Origin: Bombyx mori
Lineage: Eukaryota > Arthropoda > Insecta > Lepidoptera > Bombycidae
DNA: 64,000 nt
Assembly: GCF_030269925.1 (NCBI RefSeq)
Contig: NC_085118.1
Coordinates: 17,605,001 to 17,669,000, forward strand
Direction: 5' to 3'
Notes under the pieces: model-generated
What the model saw: only the letters and a program-made list of their open reading frames with translations
Told to the model about the DNA's origin: nothing
Database searches by the model: none
Made by a program: the position numbers and the translations under genes
Part shown: positions 19,201-27,699 of the stretch, in pieces
How positions within the stretch are numbered: the stretch's first letter is position 1
How the letters are laid out: each line of letters begins with the position of its first letter

Positions 19201-19525
19201 ACCGACGGCGCAGTGCCACCACTGCGCGGACCGCGACGAGGAAGACACAGCGGAACACACGCTGGCGCGTTGCTCTGGATTCGACGAGCAACGCGCCGCC
19301 CTCGTCGCGGTCATTGGAGAGGACCTCTCGCTGCCGCGCGTCGTGGCTACGATGCTCGGCAGCGACGCGTCCTGGAAGGCGATGCTCGACTTCTGCGAGT
19401 CCACCATCTCGCAGAAGGAGGCGGCGGAGCGAGAGAGGGAGAGCTCTTCCCTTTCCGCACCGATCCGTCGCCGTCGAGCCGGGGGCCGGAGGCGGGAATA
19501 CGCCCGTACGTCCCGGCCCCTGTAG
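16280..19525 (+). CDS. A1 ORF2: endonuclease-reverse transcriptase (R1 clade)
   Basis: 1081 residues. The endonuclease (1-215) shows N11, E38, GDLNAK (D127, N129) and SDHR (D203, H204). RT shows TAPGPDGVHG, YRPIVLLDEAGKMLE, QYGFREGRST, SLDVRNAFNTLPW, GVPQGSVLGPLLWN and YADD (689-692). A C-terminal CHHCADRDEEDTAEHTLARC motif and an Arg-rich end follow. It cuts the target site and copies the element RNA at the nick. The ATG at 16280 overlaps the ORF1 stop, implying reinitiation. All catalytic residues are present. Confidence 0.95.
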   Translation: MGCVHRFLQSNLNHSARAQDLLVHTMAEWSIDVAVAAEPYFVPTDQDCWIGDVDGSVAIVLRQSAALPPLDMVARGPGYVAARIDGTVVIGAYFSPNRSLAEFERFLGGLEVLLHRFGSRPVIVAGDLNAKCMAWGSPRTDSRGEALSEWAIATGLCLLNRGTVATCVRWNGESHVDVTFASPSAVRRTRGWRVLEGAETLSDHRYVRFELSASSLSSSAAGARGEEELPQGAPRSFPRWALKRMNKELLMEAAAVAAWAPKPARLADVDAEVDWFRGTMANICDAAMPRVGPRAPRGGAFWWSPEIARLREECVRARRRSARHRRRRRRDATFAETAARLHADCRQKQTALQLAIGEAKKQSMKTLLESLDEDPWGRPYKMVRRKLQPWALPVTERLQPRQLREIVSALFPPAAGGDFEPPQMDATWGTPPRRPSVPAAEEPPPPITGAEIHAAVSKMRAKDTAPGPDGVHGRVWSLAFEALGDRLGGLFEACLESGRFPSKWKTGRLVLLRKDGRPADSPAGYRPIVLLDEAGKMLERIVAARIVRHLTETGPDLSAEQYGFREGRSTIDAILRVRALSDEAVSRGGVAMALSLDVRNAFNTLPWSVIAGALEYHGVPAYLRRLIGSYLEGRSIQCIGHGGAMYRFPVERGVPQGSVLGPLLWNIGYDWVLRGVIRGPLPGLSVICYADDTLIVAPGRDYRESARLACAGVAHVVTRIRRLGLEVALDKTQALMFHGPGRAPPLGAHLVIGGVRVGVGVTGLRYLGLELDGRWNFRAHFEKLGPRLMATAGSLSRLLPNVGGPDQVARRLYMGVVRSMALYGAPVWCHALTRENVAALRRPQRAIAVRAIRGYRTVSFEAACLLAGAPPWDLEAEALAADYRWRSDLRSRGEGRPSEGVVRARRLHSRRSVLEAWSRRLADPSAGLRTVEAVRPVLADWVGRDRGCLTFRLTQMLTGHGCFGRYLHKIAGREPTAQCHHCADRDEEDTAEHTLARCSGFDEQRAALVAVIGEDLSLPRVVATMLGSDASWKAMLDFCESTISQKEAAERERESSSLSAPIRRRRAGGRRREYARTSRPL

Positions 19526-20058
19526 GTGGCGGCCTCCCCCCGGTGAAGGTCAAGGGGCGACCTGAGGGGGTGAGGCCGCGCGGCGCGCTACCAGCACTCT
19601 AGCGCGCTGCCGTGGAGTGATTAGAGCGACCGGTCGACGGTGTATCGCGTCCCGACCCGGCAGGCTGGTTCTGGTCCAGCGGGGTATTCCGGGACACCAG
19701 CGGCACCGTCTGGGCGGCCCGACGGGCTGCCGTACCGAGACGGCCGACGTTTCAGAGCCTTCGATTCGCCTCGAAGGCTCCGTCGGCTGGGCGTCCTTGG
19801 GGTGAGCCGCGCCGTCTGGTTGTAGTGTTGACCGCGGTAGCCCCCCTACCTCATCCGGGTTTTGACCTCGGAGGGGATCGGACGTCGGGTGTAAGAGTGC
19901 AGAGGAGTCGTTTAGTGGGTGGGCTCTAAAATCCTTGGGCCCGCGGTCTGCTCACAACACCATGCAGATCGTTGAGTCTCACATACCCCGCGCGCCCCTT
20001 TTGCGCGGGGACCTCGTAGGAGGTTCGGCCCTCTACCCGAAAAAAAAAAAAAAAAAAA
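19526..20058 (+). other. A1 3' UTR and poly(A)
   Basis: 514 nt of 3' UTR plus 19 A. The terminal hairpin CCCCGCGC / GCGCGGGG is at 19986-20010. Its loop differs between copies (CCCTTTT in A1, CCCATTT in A2 and A5), while the stem is invariant. Confidence 0.82.
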
Positions 20059-20072
20059 GGTTAAGGAACGCC
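20059..20072 (+). repeat. Target 14-mer GGTTAAGGAACGCC (A1/A2 junction)
   Basis: It lies between the A1 poly(A) and the A2 5' end. The identical 14-mer is at 13066, 27049, 33878, 34421 and 35479. Confidence 0.95.
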
Positions 20073-20218
20073 CCCGAGGGACCTGGGCGGGCCCCCCGGC
20101 GCGCACTCTGCGTGGCCGGGGGCTCCGTCTGTGGGGGAGTTTTGCTGGACTTCCACCGGGCGCGTCCGTAGGTGGCGGATAACGGGATCCTCTGGGAACA
20201 GTCCCACTCCCAGGGGTA

Positions 20219-20323
20219 TCGTCCGATCTTTTTCGTTGCAAGGATTTCTAGGTGTTAGGTAGGTAGGCTAGGTGTAGGAGTAGGGTAGCCTAGTTAGGCT
20301 TTGCAACGAAAGAGATCGGATGA
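20219..20323 (+). other. 5'-UTR hairpin with TTAGG-like loop (A2)
   Basis: Arms 20219-20241 and 20301-20323, identical in sequence to A1. Confidence 0.78.
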
Positions 20324-20912
20324 CGCGGACCAAAACCAGCAGGGGGAGTTGCGGGCTCTCCACGCCCTTCACTCGCTGAAGGGTGTTCCTCCTGGAGACA
20401 CTCGGGCTCCCTCTCTTGTCCCCTTTCTTCCCCCTTTTTTGTTTTCTTCGGGTCACGTCCGACCCGTTTCGGACGTAACCCATGGGAGATGGTGGGCCAC
20501 TTTTGGCCTGCCTTTCGATGGAGAAGTGAGCCGGCGTTGCTTACGCATCTTCCGGCCGCTGGTCGCCATGTCCCCGGCTTCGGCTACAGGGGCACGCCCT
20601 CCAGAGGGGGGTACCGGTATACCGGCGTGGCTTCGTCGTTGTTGCTCTTTTGAGCGTCGGGCGGTGGTCTGTCGTGTTGCTCGTTGCACTCGGCGGGCCG
20701 CCGGCCAACCCGTAATCCTCACCGTGTGGGGGACGGGGGCCGCTGCCGCGAGGCACGGGGCCGCGAGGACGTAAACCTCTTTAAAAAATGCCCCAATCCT
20801 AAGCTCTGGTGCCCGGCGATGGGATGAATGGCTGGAGGGAGTCCAGTCCCAAGGGTACCAACCAGACCCCAGGGGACCGACCCCTGGTTAATCAAAAAGG
20901 AAATATGACACA

Positions 20913-23273
20913 ATGGCACATGTAGAAAAGTTATTACCCCAGGAGGGTACCTCCCGCTCCGCGGGGGGAGAATCCCTCCGTGCGGTCGAGCGATCGGCCG
21001 CACGCTGCCCCACCGTTTCTGGGGGGGGCAAACATTGCCACGACGAAGGGGGCGACAGCACGGGTCGCGTAAGGGACAGGGTCCCCACCGTGCGCCTCGA
21101 GCGCTGCGAGAGCCTTATCTCGCTCTACTCGGCGCGGAGCTCCGCGAGGGGCGACGCGTCTAGTGGGCGGGAGACGCCAGCGCTGTTTGTGGACAGCACC
21201 CGACAGCGGACACGGCGGAAGCGGAAGTCGGCTCGACAGCCGGCGTCCTCCGCTCCGTCCGACTCGTCGGAAGGAGAGCCTGCCAGCGCCAAGTACATGG
21301 CGTTGGCGGAAGGGCCGGCGGCTGCTTCGGCGCCGCCCGCCATTGACTTTGACAAGCCGTCGTCTCGCGGACTGGACGCTGCCTCTTCGGCGCAGTCCAG
21401 GGCCGCCTGCCGTGAGGCAAAAAATAAAAATAGAAAACTAGAAGAGATCGAGCGCCTACAGCGATCCCTAACGCTGGTGGGTCCCTCTGACCCCCTCCGA
21501 TCGTGTAAAATCGTTGGAAAAATAGTTGAGACCATCGCGGCCAAGTCGACTGCAGGCCTCAAGGGCTCAGAAGTGTCGGCCATGAAATCTGCGGCCGCCA
21601 CACTTGAGGAAAGGCTGCAGGACGTCGTGGACCGCACCACGACGACGGAGACGGCGGGCTTGCGGCAGGAAGTGGCTCTGCTGCACACCCGCCTCGAACA
21701 AGTATCGGCCGAGAATGGCCTGCTTCGGGCGGAGAACGGTCAGCTCCGCGTCGACATGGCCGAGCTGCGAACAATGGTTGCCGATCTCATCGAGCGGCAA
21801 CGCGGCTCCGCCCCTGTCCCTCCTCCGCCCGAAGCAGAAGGCCTCACTGAGGTCGAGGAGCTGAGGCGGCAGCTCCTTATACAGGAGGCGCGCAGCTCCA
21901 AAGTGGAGCGGGCGAGACCGCCCCTCGCCCATGAGGTGAAAGGCAGCGCGCCTGTGCCCGCACCTCGTAGAACAGTGGTCGCTAAAACTTATAGCGGCCC
22001 CAAACAGACAGCCACACCTGCGAGGATTCCCGCCGCGACTGTCTCGCGGTCAGCAGCTTCGGGGGCAACAAGATCTGCCCCCCCAAAGAAACCGGCATCC
22101 GCTCCTGCTCCGCCCCAGCCTGCGAAGGCAGGGCCCGCCAGGAGCCGGACAAAGAAGAAGGGAGGCGTCAACGCCGCCAAACCGGCACGGACTCCCCAGC
22201 CCCGCCCGCTGCCCCCGGCCCCGGCCAATATGGAAGAGGCCTGGACAACGGTGGTGCGGCGCGGGCCCAAAAAGGTGGCGGCGCCTCTTGCGCCGCGCCC
22301 CAAGCCCGCCCCTGCGGCCGCCGCTCCCCGTCAAGAGGGTCGAGCGGAGCCGAGGGGCCGAAACGGACGAAGGAGGCCGCGCGCCCCGCGGTCGGCTGCA
22401 GTGGTAGTGGAGCTGCTGCCCGCCGGCAAAGAAAAGGGCATCACCTACCACGAGGTGATGACCCAGGCGCGCGGCGGCGTGAATGTGGACGCCCTCGGCG
22501 TGGAGGGGGGCATCAAGGTCCGGCAGACGGCCAACGGGGCCCGTCTCATAGAGTGCCCCGGCCCGAACACCAACGCCGCGGCCGAAAAATTGGCGGCCCG
22601 GCTGAGGGAGATCCTGCCGGACCCCGAGGTGGTGCGCATCGCGCGGCCCGTGAAGATGGGTGAAGTCAAAATCACGGGCCTCGACGAGTGCGCCACGAAG
22701 GAGGAGGTTGCCGCGGCCATCGCGTCGCAGGGCAACTGCGCCCTCGCCGACGTCAAAGTCGGGGAGCTCCGGGAAACATATTCTGGTACCCGGACGGCGT
22801 GGGCGCGTTGCCCGATTGCAACGGCGACCCTCCTGGCCACCCCTCCACAGGGGCGGCCTTCCGACAGCCCAGGAAGGCTGCGCGTGGGCTGGGTAGTGGC
22901 CCACGTGCAGCTGCAGGATGCCAGGCCGTGGCGCTGTCTTCGGTGCTTCGGCACCGGCCACGGCCTCGCCAAGTGCCCCTCGACCGTGGACCGCAGCGGC
23001 TTGTGTTTCCGCTGCGGCCAACCGGGGCACAAGGCAGCCTCCTGCACCACAGCCGCGCCGCACTGCGTCTTGTGCGACGCGGCCAAAAGGAAGGCCGACC
23101 ACCGGGCCGGGGGCCCGGCGTGTAAATCTGCCCCCTCCTCTACAAAAACGAGGAGGGGCGGAAAGAAAAAGAAGCCGGCTGCAACAAGGGCAGCCGGCGA
23201 GTCAGTTCCCGCCGCGGCTGTTGTCGAGCCGCAGGGCGGGACAGACGAGGGAGCGATGGACGTAGCCCCGTAA
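20913..23273 (+). CDS. A2 ORF1: gag-like RNA-binding protein
   Basis: 786 residues, same domain order as the A1 protein (coiled coil, linker, three CCHC knuckles). Two substitutions relative to A1: KPAPTPQ becomes KPARTPQ in the linker, and LPNPEV becomes LPDPEV in the RNA-binding-like domain. The latter matches A3 and A5, so A1 carries the derived Asn. The TAA overlaps the ORF2 ATG. Confidence 0.93.
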   Translation: MAHVEKLLPQEGTSRSAGGESLRAVERSAARCPTVSGGGKHCHDEGGDSTGRVRDRVPTVRLERCESLISLYSARSSARGDASSGRETPALFVDSTRQRTRRKRKSARQPASSAPSDSSEGEPASAKYMALAEGPAAASAPPAIDFDKPSSRGLDAASSAQSRAACREAKNKNRKLEEIERLQRSLTLVGPSDPLRSCKIVGKIVETIAAKSTAGLKGSEVSAMKSAAATLEERLQDVVDRTTTTETAGLRQEVALLHTRLEQVSAENGLLRAENGQLRVDMAELRTMVADLIERQRGSAPVPPPPEAEGLTEVEELRRQLLIQEARSSKVERARPPLAHEVKGSAPVPAPRRTVVAKTYSGPKQTATPARIPAATVSRSAASGATRSAPPKKPASAPAPPQPAKAGPARSRTKKKGGVNAAKPARTPQPRPLPPAPANMEEAWTTVVRRGPKKVAAPLAPRPKPAPAAAAPRQEGRAEPRGRNGRRRPRAPRSAAVVVELLPAGKEKGITYHEVMTQARGGVNVDALGVEGGIKVRQTANGARLIECPGPNTNAAAEKLAARLREILPDPEVVRIARPVKMGEVKITGLDECATKEEVAAAIASQGNCALADVKVGELRETYSGTRTAWARCPIATATLLATPPQGRPSDSPGRLRVGWVVAHVQLQDARPWRCLRCFGTGHGLAKCPSTVDRSGLCFRCGQPGHKAASCTTAAPHCVLCDAAKRKADHRAGGPACKSAPSSTKTRRGGKKKKPAATRAAGESVPAAAVVEPQGGTDEGAMDVAP

Positions 23274-26200
23274 TGGGTTGCGTCCATCGCTTCCTCCAAA
23301 GTAATTTGAACCACTCCGCCAGGGCACAGGATCTCCTCGTCCACACCATGGCGGAGTGGTCAATCGACGTCGCTGTCGCCGCGGAGCCGTACTTCGTCCC
23401 CACCGACCAGGACTGCTGGATCGGGGACGTCGACGGCTCCGTGGCCATCGTACTTAGACAGTCCGCGGCGTTACCCCCCTTGGATATGGTGGCCAGGGGA
23501 CCCGGGTACGTCGCGGCTAGGATCGACGGGACCGTCGTGATCGGGGCGTACTTTTCTCCGAACAGGAGCCTCGCCGAGTTCGAGCGGTTTCTGGGCGGGC
23601 TCGAGGTGCTCTTGCACCGCTTCGGGTCCCGCCCTGTCATCGTCGCGGGGGACCTCAATGCCAAGTGTATGGCTTGGGGCTCCCCCCGCACGGATTCGCG
23701 AGGCGAGGCTCTTTCGGAGTGGGCGATCGCGACCGGCCTCTGTCTTCTAAACAGAGGTACGGTCGCGACTTGCGTGCGGTGGAACGGGGAATCTCACGTG
23801 GACGTTACGTTCGCGTCCCCGTCCGCCGTGCGCCGCACCCGCGGCTGGCGCGTACTCGAGGGGGCGGAGACGCTCTCGGACCACAGATACGTCCGATTCG
23901 AGCTCTCTGCCTCCTCCTTGTCGTCGTCAGCCGCGGGCGCCCGCGGCGAGGAGGAGCTCCCGCAAGGTGCGCCCCGTTCGTTCCCCAGGTGGGCCTTGAA
24001 ACGGATGAACAAGGAGTTGCTGATGGAGGCGGCCGCTGTTGCTGCGTGGGCGCCAAAACCCGCGCGGCTCGCGGACGTGGATGCGGAGGTCGACTGGTTC
24101 CGGGGCACCATGGCAAACATTTGTGATGCCGCCATGCCCCGGGTCGGCCCCCGAGCACCACGTGGGGGTGCGTTCTGGTGGTCGCCCGAGATCGCGAGAC
24201 TCCGTGAGGAGTGCGTGAGGGCGCGCCGCCGGAGCGCACGCCACCGCCGCCGCCGTCGTCGCGACGCTACGTTCGCGGAGACGGCGGCCCGGCTGCACGC
24301 TGACTGTCGTCAAAAACAGACGGCGCTGCAGCTGGCCATCGGCGAGGCCAAGAAGCAGAGCATGAAGACTCTCCTGGAGTCGCTCGACGAAGATCCCTGG
24401 GGGCGCCCATACAAGATGGTTCGCAGAAAACTGCAGCCGTGGGCGCTCCCGGTGACCGAGCGGCTCCAGCCTCGGCAGCTGCGGGAGATAGTTTCCGCGC
24501 TTTTCCCGCCGGCAGCGGGGGGGGACTTTGAGCCCCCCCAGATGGACGCCACGTGGGGCACACCTCCACGTCGCCCCAGCGTTCCCGCTGCCGAGGAGCC
24601 CCCTCCCCCTATTACGGGGGCGGAGATCCATGCGGCCGTGTCCAAAATGAGAGCGAAGGACACGGCCCCCGGCCCTGACGGCGTTCACGGCCGGGTCTGG
24701 AGCTTGGCCTTCGAGGCCCTAGGGGACCGGCTCGGGGGGCTTTTCGAAGCGTGCCTCGAGTCGGGACGGTTCCCGTCGAAATGGAAGACGGGCAGACTGG
24801 TCCTTCTGCGGAAGGACGGGCGCCCCGCGGACTCACCCGCGGGCTATCGCCCCATCGTGTTGCTGGACGAAGCGGGCAAGATGCTCGAGAGAATCGTCGC
24901 GGCCCGCATCGTCCGGCACCTGACCGAGACGGGTCCCGATCTTTCGGCGGAGCAATACGGCTTCAGAGAGGGCCGCTCGACTATCGACGCAATTCTGCGC
25001 GTGCGGGCCCTCTCCGACGAAGCCGTATCCCGGGGCGGGGTGGCGATGGCGTTATCCTTAGATGTAAGGAACGCCTTCAACACCCTGCCCTGGTCGGTGA
25101 TCGCGGGGGCGCTGGAGTATCACGGCGTCCCCGCATACCTCCGCCGACTGATCGGCTCCTACCTCGAGGGCAGGTCGATCCAGTGCATCGGACACGGTGG
25201 GGCGATGTACCGCTTCCCCGTCGAGCGCGGTGTTCCGCAGGGGTCCGTCCTGGGCCCCCTGCTGTGGAACATCGGCTACGACTGGGTCCTGCGGGGCGTC
25301 ATTCGGGGACCCCTCCCCGGGCTCAGCGTAATTTGTTACGCTGACGACACGTTGATCGTAGCTCCGGGGAGGGACTACCGGGAGTCTGCCCGTCTGGCGT
25401 GCGCAGGCGTGGCACACGTCGTCACCAGGATCCGACGGTTGGGGCTCGAGGTGGCGCTCGACAAAACCCAGGCCCTGATGTTTCACGGGCCGGGACGAGC
25501 GCCGCCTCTGGGTGCCCACCTCGTGATCGGAGGCGTCCGCGTCGGGGTCGGGGTGACCGGTCTTCGGTACCTCGGCCTCGAACTGGATGGTCGGTGGAAC
25601 TTCCGCGCTCACTTTGAGAAGTTGGGCCCTCGACTGATGGCGACGGCCGGCTCTCTGAGCCGGCTGCTTCCAAACGTCGGGGGTCCCGATCAGGTGGCGC
25701 GCCGCCTCTACATGGGGGTGGTGCGGTCGATGGCACTATACGGGGCTCCCGTATGGTGCCACGCCCTGACCCGCGAGAACGTCGCGGCGCTGCGACGTCC
25801 GCAGCGCGCGATCGCGGTCAGGGCGATCCGAGGATACCGCACCGTCTCCTTCGAGGCGGCGTGCTTGCTCGCCGGGGCGCCACCCTGGGACCTGGAGGCG
25901 GAGGCGCTCGCTGCCGATTACCGGTGGCGTAGCGACCTCCGCTCTAGGGGGGAAGGGCGCCCCAGCGAAGGTGTAGTTCGAGCGCGGAGGCTCCACTCTC
26001 GGCGGTCCGTGCTGGAGGCGTGGTCTCGCCGCTTGGCGGACCCGTCGGCCGGCCTCCGAACCGTCGAGGCGGTCCGCCCGGTTCTCGCGGACTGGGTGGG
26101 CCGCGACCGCGGATGCCTCACCTTCCGGCTAACGCAGATGCTTACCGGCCATGGTTGTTTCGGCCGGTACTTGCACAAGATAGCCGGAAGGGAACCGACG

Positions 26201-26518
26201 GCGCAGTGCCACCACTGCGCGGACCGCGACGAGGAAGACACAGCGGAACACACGCTGGCGCGTTGCTCTGGATTCGACGAGCAACGCGCCGCCCTCGTCG
26301 CGGTCATTGGAGAGGACCTCTCGCTGCCGCGCGTCGTGGCTACGATGCTCGGCAGCGACGCGTCCTGGAAGGCGATGCTCGACTTCTGCGAGTCCACCAT
26401 CTCGCAGAAGGAGGCGGCGGAGCGAGAGAGGGAGAGCTCTTCCCTTTCCGCACCGATCCGTCGCCGTCGAGCCGGGGGCCGGAGGCGGGAATACGCCCGT
26501 ACGTCCCGGCCCCTGTAG
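23273..26518 (+). CDS. A2 ORF2: endonuclease-reverse transcriptase
   Basis: 1081 residues, apparently identical to A1 ORF2, including the endonuclease motifs, YADD and the CCHC tail. The start at 23273 is within TAATG. Complete identity over 3.2 kb points to very recent origin from the same source. Confidence 0.95.
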   Translation: MGCVHRFLQSNLNHSARAQDLLVHTMAEWSIDVAVAAEPYFVPTDQDCWIGDVDGSVAIVLRQSAALPPLDMVARGPGYVAARIDGTVVIGAYFSPNRSLAEFERFLGGLEVLLHRFGSRPVIVAGDLNAKCMAWGSPRTDSRGEALSEWAIATGLCLLNRGTVATCVRWNGESHVDVTFASPSAVRRTRGWRVLEGAETLSDHRYVRFELSASSLSSSAAGARGEEELPQGAPRSFPRWALKRMNKELLMEAAAVAAWAPKPARLADVDAEVDWFRGTMANICDAAMPRVGPRAPRGGAFWWSPEIARLREECVRARRRSARHRRRRRRDATFAETAARLHADCRQKQTALQLAIGEAKKQSMKTLLESLDEDPWGRPYKMVRRKLQPWALPVTERLQPRQLREIVSALFPPAAGGDFEPPQMDATWGTPPRRPSVPAAEEPPPPITGAEIHAAVSKMRAKDTAPGPDGVHGRVWSLAFEALGDRLGGLFEACLESGRFPSKWKTGRLVLLRKDGRPADSPAGYRPIVLLDEAGKMLERIVAARIVRHLTETGPDLSAEQYGFREGRSTIDAILRVRALSDEAVSRGGVAMALSLDVRNAFNTLPWSVIAGALEYHGVPAYLRRLIGSYLEGRSIQCIGHGGAMYRFPVERGVPQGSVLGPLLWNIGYDWVLRGVIRGPLPGLSVICYADDTLIVAPGRDYRESARLACAGVAHVVTRIRRLGLEVALDKTQALMFHGPGRAPPLGAHLVIGGVRVGVGVTGLRYLGLELDGRWNFRAHFEKLGPRLMATAGSLSRLLPNVGGPDQVARRLYMGVVRSMALYGAPVWCHALTRENVAALRRPQRAIAVRAIRGYRTVSFEAACLLAGAPPWDLEAEALAADYRWRSDLRSRGEGRPSEGVVRARRLHSRRSVLEAWSRRLADPSAGLRTVEAVRPVLADWVGRDRGCLTFRLTQMLTGHGCFGRYLHKIAGREPTAQCHHCADRDEEDTAEHTLARCSGFDEQRAALVAVIGEDLSLPRVVATMLGSDASWKAMLDFCESTISQKEAAERERESSSLSAPIRRRRAGGRRREYARTSRPL

Positions 26519-27048
26519 GTGGCGGCCTCCCCCCGGTGAAGGTCAAGGGGCGACCTGAGGGGGTGAGGCCGCGCGGCGCGCTACCAGCACTCTAGCGCGC
26601 TGCCGTGGAGTGATTAGAGCGACCGGTCGACGGTGTATCGCGTCCCGACCCGGCAGGCTGGTTCTGGTCCAGCGGGGTATTCCGGGACACCAGCGGCACC
26701 GTCTGGGCGGCCCGACGGGCTGCCGTACCGAGACGGCCGACGTTTCAGAGCCTTCGATTCGCCTCGAAGGCTCCGTCGGCTGGGCGTCCTTGGGGTGAGC
26801 CGCGCCGTCTGGTTGTAGTGTTGACCGCGGTAGCCCCCCTACCTCATCCGGGTTCTGACCTCGGAGGGGATCGGACGTCGGGTGTAAGAGTGCAGAGGAG
26901 TCGTTTAGTGGGTGGGCTCTAAAATCCTTGGGCCCGCGGTCTGCTCACAACACCATGCAGATCGTTGAGTCTCACATACCCCGCGCGCCCCATTTGCGCG
27001 GGGACCTCGTAGGAGGTTCGGCCCTCTACCCGAAAAAAAAAAAAAAAA
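26519..27048 (+). other. A2 3' UTR and poly(A)
   Basis: Same as A1, with a CCCATTT loop in the terminal hairpin and a 16-nt A-tract (27033-27048). Confidence 0.82.
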
Positions 27049-27062
27049 GGTTAAGGAACGCC
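27049..27062 (+). repeat. Target 14-mer GGTTAAGGAACGCC (A2/A3 junction)
   Basis: The next element is truncated inside its 5'-UTR loop, yet the 14-mer is complete. The 14-mer therefore belongs to the target, not to the element's 5' end. Confidence 0.95.
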
Positions 27063-27699
27063 CTAGGTGTAGGATAGCCTAGTTAGGCTTTGCAACGAAA
27101 GAGATCGGATGACGCGGACCAAAACCAGCAGGGGGAGTTGCGGGCTCTCCACGCCCTTCACTCGCCGAAGGGTGTTCCTCCTGGAGACGCTCGGGCTCCC
27201 TCTCTCTTCCCCCTTCTTCCTCCTTTTTGTTTTTCGGGTGACGTCCGACCCGTTTCGGACGTAACCCATGGGTGGTGGTGGGCCACTTTTGGCCTGCCCT
27301 TCGATGGAGAAGTGAGCCGGCGTTGCTTACGCATCTTCCGGCCGCTGGTCGCCATGTCCCCGGCTTCGGCTACAGGGGCACGCCCTCCAGAGGGGGGTAC
27401 CGGTATACCGGCGTGGCTTCGTCGTTGCTGCTCTTTTGAGCGTCGGGCGGTGGTCTGCCGTGTTGCTCGTTGCACTCGGCGGGCCGCCGGCCAACCCGTA
27501 ATCCTCACCGCGTGGGGGACGGGGGCCGCTGCCGCGAGGCACGGGGCCGCGAGGACGTAAACCTCTTTAAAAAATGCCCCAATCCTAAGCTCTGGTGCCC
27601 GGCGATGGGATGAATGGCTGGAGGGAGTCCAGTCCCAAGGGTACCAACCAGACCCCAGGGGACCGACCCCTGGTTAATCAAAAAGGAAACATGGATACA

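Larger units (their letters stand above)
13080..20058 (+). mobile_element. SART-like non-LTR retrotransposon A1, full length
   Basis: A complete ~6.98-kb R1-clade element: 5' UTR (13080-13919), ORF1, ORF2 overlapping through TAATG, 3' UTR and a 19-nt poly(A). The TAATG stop-start arrangement and ORF sizes resemble the telomere-targeting SART1 family of Bombyx, but the insertion site here is a 14-mer rather than plain TTAGG repeats. Both ORFs are open. Confidence 0.92.
20073..27048 (+). mobile_element. SART-like non-LTR retrotransposon A2, full length
   Basis: Nearly identical to A1. The differences seen are one base in the 5' UTR (CCCCAATCC versus CCCCAAATCC), two ORF1 substitutions, two 3'-UTR substitutions, an extra C at the 5' junction and a shorter poly(A) (16). 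It carries the same TTAGG-loop hairpin (20219-20323), ORF1-start module (20937-21029), TAATG hairpin (23252-23291) and 3' hairpin. Confidence 0.92.

Noticed and set aside
27610..27699. Longer ORF1 start in A3 and A5 using upstream ATGs
   Set aside because: The extension is out of frame in A1 and A2, whereas the downstream ATGG is common to all copies.
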